Shown: piece by piece, positions 1 through 5,522 of the stretch | Position numbering within the stretch: the stretch's first letter is position 1 | Layout of the letters: the number at the start of each line of letters is the position of its first letter | From: Bacteroidales bacterium | GTDB lineage: Bacteria; Bacteroidota; Bacteroidia; Bacteroidales; UBA4181 | Reading direction: 5' to 3' | DNA: 11,393 nt | Assembly (NCBI GenBank): GCA_031259205.1 | Contig: JAIRLS010000244.1 | Location: 1 to 11,393, forward strand | The notes under the pieces: generated by a model | Database searches by the model: none | What the model saw: only the letters and a program-made list of their open reading frames with translations | What the model was told of the DNA's origin: nothing | Program-made: the position numbers and the translations under genes

Positions 1-105
1 CAGTTCGTAACGTGAACTCAATTCACTCAAACTTGACTGTTCTTTTATGGCTTCTACCGCCACTTTCGCCTTAAAGGCACTCGTAAATTTTCGCTTACTT
101 TTCAT
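1..105 (-). CDS. IS3-family transposase OrfA, N-terminal 35 residues (partial)
   Basis: This reading frame starts at an ATG at 105-103 and stays open to the window edge. It is too short for automatic ORF calling. The peptide begins MKSKRKFTSAFKAKVAVEAI and continues with KEQ, SLSEL and SRYEL. This is the classic start of IS3-family OrfA: a basic 'RKF(T/S)xxFKxxVAxEAI' segment followed by the first helices of an HTH_Tnp_1 DNA-binding domain ('LSELSSRYEL'). OrfA binds the IS ends, and a frameshifted OrfAB fusion normally catalyses transposition. A TAAATTTG box at 117-110 resembles a Bacteroidetes -7 element, but it lies so close to the ATG that a transcript from it would be nearly leaderless. 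Whether the element is intact cannot be judged here. Confidence 0.8.
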   Translation of the reverse strand, partial: MKSKRKFTSAFKAKVAVEAIKEQSSLSELSSRYEL

Positions 106-158
106 TCTGCAAATTTATACTTTTTTGTCTTTACTTGCTGTCCGAAAATTGGGGTACA
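1..158 (-). mobile_element. IS3-family insertion sequence, left end only (truncated by window edge)
   Basis: The minus strand from 158 leftward begins TGTACCCCAATTTTCGG, a TG-starting terminus like those of IS3-family inverted repeats. About 50 bp further in is the start of an OrfA-type transposase. The element runs off the left edge, so its right end, orfB and its length cannot be seen. If the end is exactly 158, the target-site duplication should start at 159 (TTA...), but the partner copy is outside the window. The family assignment rests on the OrfA N-terminus plus the terminus sequence. The exact boundary is an inference. Confidence 0.75.
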
Positions 159-281
159 TTATAACTTGTCTTGCATACGATGATTATTGAATTGTGAGCA
201 AATTTAGTGAAATTTCTTTGATTTTGGAATGTTTTCTTGTATTGCACAACAACAGGAAAGGAATGGGACAAATCATAATTT

Positions 282-301
282 GCAACACAAACGCAACACA
301 A
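282..301. repeat. Short direct repeat GCAACACAA x2, downstream of tRNA-Asp
   Basis: Two perfect copies of GCAACACAA lie at 282-290 and 293-301, an 11-bp period, just beyond the tRNA-Asp terminator. They sit between the tRNA 3' side and the IS end in a gene-free stretch (159-315). Short spaced repeats beside a tRNA 3' end can be integrase arm sites or leftovers of an attachment site. Nothing else here confirms this, so the role is unknown. Confidence 0.4.
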
Positions 302-304
302 CGT

Positions 305-339
305 AAAACAAAAATCCTGTTAATCAATCGATTAACAGG
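305..339 (-). terminator. Rho-independent terminator of tRNA-Asp
   Basis: CCTGTTAATC (316-325), a 4-nt AATC loop, and GATTAACAGG (330-339) form a perfect 10-bp stem. Read on the minus strand, the hairpin begins 8 nt after the tRNA 3' end and is followed by a T-rich run (ATTTTTGTTTT, 315-305). This is the classic layout of an intrinsic terminator for the leftward tRNA transcript. Confidence 0.9.
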
Positions 340-347
340 CTTTTCTG

Positions 348-421
348 CGGTATGGACGGGACTCGAACCCGCGACCCCCTGCGTGACAGGCAGGTATTCT
401 AACCAGCTGAACTACCACACC
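348..421 (-). tRNA. tRNA-Asp (anticodon GTC)
   Basis: The minus strand folds as a complete 74-nt cloverleaf. The acceptor stem GGTGTGG (421-415) pairs with CCATACC (355-349) with one G-U pair, and the discriminator base is G at 348. The anticodon stem CCTGC/GCAGG encloses the loop CTGTCAC with anticodon GTC (387-385), and the T-arm carries the GGTTCGAGTCC signature. The GTC anticodon assigns it to aspartate. The CCA end is not encoded (CAG follows), so it must be added after transcription. It has its own promoter box 11 nt upstream and a strong terminator 8 nt downstream, so it looks like a single-gene unit. Confidence 0.97.
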
Positions 422-432
422 AAATTTTGAGG

Positions 433-462
433 CAAAGGTAATGCTTTTTTTGTTCTGCCCAA
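433..462 (-). promoter_or_regulatory. Bacteroidetes-type promoter of tRNA-Asp
   Basis: On the minus strand, TACCTTTG (440-433) matches the Bacteroidetes -7 consensus TAnnTTTG. A TTG (462-460) sits about 19 nt further upstream, where the -33 element is expected. The box ends 11 nt before the tRNA 5' end, which fits a short processed leader. The assignment is by motif match only. Confidence 0.65.
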
Positions 463-731
463 TTTTTTTTTTGCATTTTTTGCCTGTTGGTATCAGATCC
501 GGTGGCATTATAAAAAATATACTACAATAATACCTTGAATATAAATTATCTAAGCGAATTTGGGGAATTTATGACAGATATAATCATTCATCATTTGATG
601 TGAAGACATTCAAAGTTAAGAAAAATTGAACTGTCCAAATAGTAGATTTAATCGTTTGTTTTAGTGATAAATGCAATGGCGTCCTTTTTAGAACACCTCC
701 GAAAGTGCGTTATTATGATGTTATTCGCTGT

Positions 732-740
732 GCAAAAGTA
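732..740 (-). promoter_or_regulatory. Orphan promoter-like -7 box facing leftward
   Basis: The minus strand reads TACTTTTGC (740-732), an exact match to the Bacteroidetes TAnnTTTG -7 element. No good -33 TTTG lies 19-21 nt upstream. It would send transcription into the gene-free stretch and on toward tRNA-Asp. It could be a distal tRNA promoter, the promoter of an unannotated small RNA, a relic of a lost divergent gene, or chance. Confidence 0.35.
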
Positions 741-808
741 CGCCCAAAGGCTTTTCCTGTTTGGACATTTCATTTTTTATTAGCAATTTTGGCGTTCTAA
801 TTTTTGTC

Positions 809-2371
809 ATGCGTCGTCAAACCCATACCGTTTGGATAGGGGATATTCCTTTAGGCAGCGAATATCCTGTCAGGTTGCAGTCTATGGTCAATACCGGTAC
901 GATGGATACGGAAGCCACCGTTGAACAGGCGATCCGCATCGTGGAAGCCGGCGGCGACTACGTGCGTATTACGGCTTCGAACGTACGCGAAGCCGAACAT
1001 CTGGCGGAAATCAGGAAAGCGTTGCACCGGCGCGGTTACAGGGTTCCGCTTATCGCCGACGTTCATTTCAACCCGAAAGCGGCCGAAACGGCAGCCCGGC
1101 TGGTGGAAAAAGTGCGAATTAATCCGGGCAATTATCTTGACGGAAAATCCTCCGTTCTCCAAAACTGTCCCGGCAGTGATGATGCTGCCGAAACGGAACG
1201 AATACATGAGCGGTTGCTGCCGTTGATCGGGATATGCAAGCAGTACGGCACTGCTATCCGTATCGGCATCAACCACGGATCGCTGAGCAAGCGTATCGTG
1301 TACCGTTACGGCGACACGCCTGTCGGCATGGTGGAGTCGGCCATGGAATTTCTCCGCATTTTTGAAGCGGAACAGTTTCGACAAACGGTGGTTTCCATGA
1401 AAGCCAGCAATGTCCGTGTGATGATAGACGCCACCCGCCTGCTGGCAAAACAAATGGAGGCGGAAGGCATGAATTGTCCTCTGCATCTTGGGGTAACCGA
1501 AGCCGGCGAAGGCGAGGACGGCCGCATGAAGTCGGCGCTGGGCATCGGCATGCTTTTGGCCGACGGTATTGGCGATACGGTTCGTGTATCGCTCACCGAA
1601 GCGCCCGAAAAAGAAATTCCCGTAGCGCGGAAAATCGTCCGATACACAGACAGGGTGCGTTTCTCCGGGAAAAAACTTTTGTCAGGCTCTGCCTGTACGT
1701 GCGAAACGGTATCCCTGCCTGCGGGAACGCCGATTGTATGGATAAAAGAGGAATACCGTACTCCCGAACGGGTTCTCCTCGTTGATCCGGACGACAGTTC
1801 GTTGCTCGGTACGCTGAAGGACAGGGCGTGTCCTGTTTGCGTACTGAAAAAAGACTATCCGGACAGCGACTGGGAAGAAGTGTGCGTGAAAACGGCCTGC
1901 GATTTCGGTTACCGGCTGCTCAACGGCGTCGGGGATGGAATATGGATAAACGCTCCGGCTCTGGGCGCTCCGGAGAGATGTACCGATATGGCGCTTTCGT
2001 TGTTGCAGGCATGTCGTTTACGGATGAGCAAGCCGGAATACATCTCCTGTCCGTCGTGCGGCAGAACGCTTTTCGATTTGCAGCAGGCCGTAGCCCGTGT
2101 ACGCGAACGCACCTCGCATCTGAAAGGTCTGAAAATAGCCGTGATGGGATGCATTGTCAATGGCCCGGGCGAGATGGCCGACGCCGACTACGGCTATGTA
2201 GGCGCAGGGAAGGGAAAAATCAATCTCTACCGTCGCCGGGAAGTGATAAAACGCAACTTACCGGAAATTGAGGCGGTGGACGAATTAGTCAATCTTATCA
2301 AACTCAACGGCGACTGGAAAGACGCCGAAACCGTCCGTTCCTCCGTAAGACAAACGCCCCGAACCGAATAG
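809..2371 (+). CDS. ispG: 4-hydroxy-3-methylbut-2-en-1-yl diphosphate synthase (IspG/GcpE), large insert-containing form
   Basis: IspG reductively opens the ring of 2-C-methylerythritol 2,4-cyclodiphosphate to give HMBPP, the penultimate MEP-pathway step, in the cytoplasm. The 520-residue protein has an N-terminal TIM barrel (about 1-265) with conserved segments such as VRINPGNY, GINHGSLS, LGVTEAGEGEDG and GIGDTVRVSL. An insert domain (about 270-405) is typical of plant, Chlamydia and Bacteroidetes enzymes. The C-terminal 4Fe-4S domain has Cys414 and Cys417 (CPSCGRT), Cys448 (MGCIVNGPGE) and Glu455 as likely ligands. The insert appears shorter than I recall for Bacteroides homologues of about 600 residues. 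I chose ATG 809 because 'MRRQTHTVWIG' aligns with known N-termini. The frame extends to a TTG at 761 that would add an unlikely hydrophobic leader. There is no Shine-Dalgarno, as is usual for this phylum. The gene is convergent with the Sus-like operon. Confidence 0.95.
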   Translation: MRRQTHTVWIGDIPLGSEYPVRLQSMVNTGTMDTEATVEQAIRIVEAGGDYVRITASNVREAEHLAEIRKALHRRGYRVPLIADVHFNPKAAETAARLVEKVRINPGNYLDGKSSVLQNCPGSDDAAETERIHERLLPLIGICKQYGTAIRIGINHGSLSKRIVYRYGDTPVGMVESAMEFLRIFEAEQFRQTVVSMKASNVRVMIDATRLLAKQMEAEGMNCPLHLGVTEAGEGEDGRMKSALGIGMLLADGIGDTVRVSLTEAPEKEIPVARKIVRYTDRVRFSGKKLLSGSACTCETVSLPAGTPIVWIKEEYRTPERVLLVDPDDSSLLGTLKDRACPVCVLKKDYPDSDWEEVCVKTACDFGYRLLNGVGDGIWINAPALGAPERCTDMALSLLQACRLRMSKPEYISCPSCGRTLFDLQQAVARVRERTSHLKGLKIAVMGCIVNGPGEMADADYGYVGAGKGKINLYRRREVIKRNLPEIEAVDELVNLIKLNGDWKDAETVRSSVRQTPRTE

Positions 2372-2455
2372 GGGATAGGAGATTTCCCAAAGGAGGTACA
2401 GGGAACGCTTTTGAAGCGGCCACTTACTTCCTTGCTGTTGCCTGTCCGTCTTGCG

Positions 2456-3352
2456 TTATTCTTCTTTTATTTCCAGCCTTAATTCTTCTTTCATCTGGTA
2501 AGTGGTGCTGCCGTCCATGTAATTATAGCGCAACAGGAACGTCTGGTATTTCCTGTATCCGTCGTCTTCGAGCCTGTAGAGGTTGGGGTAGTCCGGGTCG
2601 CCATCTACCTGACTGACGACAAGGTCTTTCACCGGCGTGATGGAAACACGGTTGTTGGCGCCGATATCCAGATACATGCCATACTGGTTAATCGTGGCTA
2701 TATTCGACTGGAAAGCAGCGTTGGCCACCATCACCCGTACCCTGTTCCGGCTGATGGGGTGCATCACTTTTACGCCGGGCAACTGCGTCGTACCTCGAAA
2801 AGCCCTCATGGTGTAGTTGGTAACGCTTTCCTGCGTAGCCCAGCGATTTTTAATCAGCACGCGGTACAGCAAATAATCCTTGTCGGGATTTAGCTCGTAA
2901 GCCGAAATGGATTCCGCTTTCAGAGGAATGAAGTAGGTGGAGTCGGGCGACAGTCCTCCGGGGCGTACCAGTATTTCCATCCGGCCATAGCGTTCGCCGG
3001 CCGGAATGGTAATACCGTAGTCGCCGATGGTGTATTGGCTTTCGGGCATCAGACGGGCAAATTTGGCTGAATCCACATCGAAAGTGCGCATGTTGTAATT
3101 ATCGAATATCTCTCTGTCCGGCGCCAGCGAAATCCGGATTTCCCGGTCGGTGGGATTGGTGCCGCCACAGACGGCCGCCGCATAACCTGCCGTTTCCGGC
3201 TCTTCCAGATCGTGAACTACCGGAAAAACGTTGTATTCGGCATTGCTGACCAGCGCGATCACCTTTTTGTACTGCTCCTTTTCATAGACAGCGTCAATAT
3301 TGCAGGACAGGACGCCTGCCGACAATATCGTCAAAAAAATCAAATTTTTCAT
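2456..3352 (-). CDS. DUF1735/DUF4361 (BT_3987/BT_3044-like) surface lipoprotein, SusE/SGBP-like position
   Basis: This 298-residue protein starts with a lipoprotein signal peptide. The hydrophobic stretch is followed by VLSC, so Cys17 is the probable lipidated residue. Residues about 24-168 match the DUF1735 (BT_3987-like N-terminal) pattern: 'YEKEQYKKVIALVS', 'REIRISLAPDREIF', 'YGITIPAGERYG' and 'LSPDSTYFIPL'. Residues about 171-298 match the DUF4361 (BT_3044-like C-terminal) pattern, including 'GDPDYPNLYR', 'DDGYRKYQTFLLRY' and 'YQMKEELRLE'. Both families are Ig-like beta-sandwich modules found almost only beside SusC/SusD pairs, where they are thought to bind glycans at the cell surface. 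It is the last gene of the operon, 31 nt after susD, in the place usually held by SusE-like surface glycan-binding proteins. I see no catalytic motif. The ligand is unknown. Confidence 0.85.
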   Translation of the reverse strand: MKNLIFLTILSAGVLSCNIDAVYEKEQYKKVIALVSNAEYNVFPVVHDLEEPETAGYAAAVCGGTNPTDREIRISLAPDREIFDNYNMRTFDVDSAKFARLMPESQYTIGDYGITIPAGERYGRMEILVRPGGLSPDSTYFIPLKAESISAYELNPDKDYLLYRVLIKNRWATQESVTNYTMRAFRGTTQLPGVKVMHPISRNRVRVMVANAAFQSNIATINQYGMYLDIGANNRVSITPVKDLVVSQVDGDPDYPNLYRLEDDGYRKYQTFLLRYNYMDGSTTYQMKEELRLEIKEE

Positions 3353-3383
3353 GTTTAAAATATTTTATGGTTTAAGATTAGGT

Positions 3384-5492
3384 TTATTCCCATCCCGGGT
3401 TTTGGTCTAACGAAGGAAGTTTCCGCAGTTCCGAACGGGAAATGGGCAGCAAGACCATTTTCCGGTTTACCACGCGGCTACCTATGCGGGATGTGTTGGG
3501 AACGACCCGTTGATAATAGCCGTCCTTTCCGGCGTCCACATTCATTCCCATGACGGGATCGCTTTCCGATTCTTCGTATTTGCCCCAGCGACGGACGTCG
3601 TAGTAGCGCCTGTTTTCAAAGAGGAATTCGATCATCCGTTCTTTTTCGATGAGTTCCTGAACGTCGGGCGCAGATTCGTTTCCCGTCAGGCCGGGCAGAC
3701 CGGCGCGATAGCGCACCTGATTGAAGGCGCGGGAGATTTCCTGCATGTCGCGGCTGAAGGTTTGCGACCGTCCGTCGGTTTCAACCGTATGGCTCTGCGT
3801 CAGGTTATTCAGCGCTTCGGCGTATGAAAGGAGGATTTCGGCATAGCGGATGACGGGGAACACCTTGTCCATTATTCGTGAATTGGTGCCTTGCCAGGCG
3901 TCCATCGGGTGAATGAATTTTTTGATGACGTAGCCCGTGGGCGTGAAATCTACCGTTGCGTTCGGGTTGGATTTTCCGCTGCTCGAATCGTAGTAGTAGG
4001 TAACGGTAAACTTGCTGTCTCCTGCGGTGGTCGCCGAAAGGGCAGGCCAGTAACATTCGCTGAACCCGATGGAAGCGTAAAAGCGCATTTCGCGATTTAC
4101 ATACATGTTGGAAACGCCGGCATTCAGCAGATATCCGGAAAAAGACCGGCTGCTTCCGGTAACGCCGGTTTCGGAATAGGAGTAGTCGTTGCCGGCGGTG
4201 GCGATGGTTTTTCCGTCGGCCATGTAGAAGGCGTCCACCATTTTTTGCGTGACGGCCATTCCTCCCCATCCGCCGTGATCAACAGGGAACGACCCCTGTG
4301 TGTATGCTCTCAGTCCGGACGACTTGTATGCCCAAATAAATTCCGGATTGATGGAGGGAACGCATTCTCCGTTGAACAGTTCGGAATACGAGCGGTAGGG
4401 GTCGATGTTTCCTGCTCCGTCCGGGAAATCGGCGGCGGAGACGGTAGCGGGCAGCGCGGGTGTGTTGTCGTCGTTGGCCACCGTGTAAAGGCTATACATC
4501 GGGGCGCCTGCATTGTCCATGTCCATGACGCGCTTGGCGGCCGCTGCCGCCACAGCCCAGCGTTTTTCATCGTAGCTTTGCGACACGTAATGCACGCCGT
4601 CGGTTTTGCGGGTCCAACCGCCGAAGTAAGTACGGGCGGCCTGTCCGCCATTGAAAAGAGGGCTGGCATGTATCAGGCGCAACCGTGCAATAAGCGCCCA
4701 TGCCGCTCCTTTGGTGGGGCGCCCGAAATTCAGGATAGGCTGCGTGGGAGGCATATACGCAGCTGCTGCTTCCAACTCGCTGCAAATGTACTCTACCGCC
4801 TCGTCGAAGGTGCTGCGTGCACGGTCGTAGTATTCGATCGTGGCGTTGTTTTCCACCACGTCGTCGTCCAGCAGGATGGGCGGGCCGTAGTCCGTCAAAA
4901 TGCGATAATAGGCAAAAGCCCTCAGAAAACGGGTCGTTCCGATAATGTTCAAGCGATCGGAAGTAGTGAGGTCGGGGACTTCGTCAAGACGCATCAGGAT
5001 GGTGTTACACTTGCGGATGATCTTGTAGGAGGTGCTCCACGCATTGTTGAAAAACGGGTCGGGCGCATCGGCGGTGATAAAACCCTGCACTAATCTCATC
5101 CCGCCGTAACTGCCGCTGCCGATGTTGAACATGGTGAATGCTTCGTCGGTAGCCAGCGGGCCGGGGGCCGCCTGACCGGAGGTGCTGAAAATCTGTCCCT
5201 CGTCGGGAAACAAAACAGCGGCGCCCCACATGTAGGCTTCCACATAGCGCTTCTGGGCAAAAATGGAATCCTGCTTGAATTCATTGGAGAAATACCTGTC
5301 AATGTTCAGGTAGTCGCAGGACGCCAGAAATATTACTGCTGTCAGGGCAGTTATTTTCAATGAAAAACAGAAAACGGAAAATGAAGAATCGACGCGCCTG
5401 TTTTGCGTGGTTGCCCTTTCGCTTTGCGACGGCCTGATCTCATTCCGAAAAATCCCGAAACGGTTTTGTATTAATATTTTGATAGTATTCAT
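3384..5492 (-). CDS. SusD/RagB-family nutrient-binding outer-membrane lipoprotein with unusual extended N-terminus
   Basis: SusD proteins are the surface lid of the SusC transporter and bind the ligand. The 702-residue product shows the family pattern. The TPR-rich N-terminal half has 'YKIIRKCNTILMRLD' (156-170), 'RFLRAFAYYRILTDYGPPILL' (188-208, motif shown for orientation) and 'GRPTKGAAWALIARL' (257-271). The SusD/RagB C-terminal domain has 'VFPVIRYAEILLSYAEALN', 'AFNQVRYRAGLPG' and 'EKERMIEFLFENRRYYDVRR'. The lipobox LASC places the lipidated cysteine at residue 59, very late, because residues 7-47 look like an in-frame insert (see the repeat at 5352-5480). Without it the signal would read MNTIKITALTAVIFLASC. 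ATG 5492 is used because it follows susC by 30 nt in an A-rich leader. A TTG at 5360, just before KITALTAV, is an alternative start that would bypass most of the insert. The mature length (about 644) is near the top of the usual range. Function as SusD is near certain; the ligand is unknown. Confidence 0.95.
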   Translation of the reverse strand: MNTIKILIQNRFGIFRNEIRPSQSERATTQNRRVDSSFSVFCFSLKITALTAVIFLASCDYLNIDRYFSNEFKQDSIFAQKRYVEAYMWGAAVLFPDEGQIFSTSGQAAPGPLATDEAFTMFNIGSGSYGGMRLVQGFITADAPDPFFNNAWSTSYKIIRKCNTILMRLDEVPDLTTSDRLNIIGTTRFLRAFAYYRILTDYGPPILLDDDVVENNATIEYYDRARSTFDEAVEYICSELEAAAAYMPPTQPILNFGRPTKGAAWALIARLRLIHASPLFNGGQAARTYFGGWTRKTDGVHYVSQSYDEKRWAVAAAAAKRVMDMDNAGAPMYSLYTVANDDNTPALPATVSAADFPDGAGNIDPYRSYSELFNGECVPSINPEFIWAYKSSGLRAYTQGSFPVDHGGWGGMAVTQKMVDAFYMADGKTIATAGNDYSYSETGVTGSSRSFSGYLLNAGVSNMYVNREMRFYASIGFSECYWPALSATTAGDSKFTVTYYYDSSSGKSNPNATVDFTPTGYVIKKFIHPMDAWQGTNSRIMDKVFPVIRYAEILLSYAEALNNLTQSHTVETDGRSQTFSRDMQEISRAFNQVRYRAGLPGLTGNESAPDVQELIEKERMIEFLFENRRYYDVRRWGKYEESESDPVMGMNVDAGKDGYYQRVVPNTSRIGSRVVNRKMVLLPISRSELRKLPSLDQNPGWE
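5352..5480 (-). repeat. In-frame 123-bp insert bounded by AAAATA direct repeats in the susD signal region
   Basis: On the minus strand AAAATA occurs at 5480-5475 and again at 5357-5352, both in the same codon phase (K-I). The distance is 123 bp, exactly 41 codons. Collapsing the two copies joins MNTIKI to TALTAVIFLASC and gives a canonical 18-residue lipoprotein signal. The intervening peptide is rich in Arg, Ser and Gln and unlike any signal peptide. I see only a small hairpin (TCGC-AAA-GCGA) inside and no clear terminal inverted repeats. A mobile or recombinational origin is inferred from phase and flanking repeats only. Confidence 0.5.
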
Positions 5493-5522
5493 CGTCTTTA
5501 TTTTAATATGAGTTTATTTCAA

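Larger units (their letters stand above)
422..808. other. AT-rich gene-free intergenic region between tRNA-Asp and ispG
   Basis: Nearly 390 bp lie between the tRNA and the chosen ispG start. No ORF on either strand has convincing length or composition; the longest ATG-started candidates on the minus strand are about 20-30 codons. Two promoter-like boxes can be seen, one for the tRNA (433-462) and one at 732-740, both facing left. I see no clear promoter for ispG. A weak TAATTTTTG at 798-806 is only 3 nt from the start codon, so it would give a leaderless transcript. Confidence 0.6.

Noticed and set aside
194..430. 78-codon plus-strand frame across the tRNA region
   Set aside because: Its C-terminal part is the antisense translation of tRNA-Asp (a familiar false product, 'WTGLEPATPCVTG'), and the rest covers the tRNA terminator.
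628..650. CTGTCCAAATAG resembling the inner part of the IS left end (CTGTCCGAAAATT)
   Set aside because: Similarity is limited to about seven contiguous bases with no TGTA terminus or transposase remnant nearby, so it is probably chance.
480..730. Small minus-strand reading frames of about 20-30 codons in the intergenic region
   Set aside because: Too short, AT-driven composition, no start context and no recognisable motif.
761..808. 16-residue N-terminal extension of IspG from a TTG codon
   Set aside because: The start is TTG and the extension is hydrophobic and unlike IspG N-termini. ATG 809 fits homologues.
2372..2455. Possible bidirectional terminator between ispG and the convergent operon
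   Set aside because: Only short weak pairings are visible (for example CGCTT/AAGCG with a 3-nt loop), with no U-tract on either strand.
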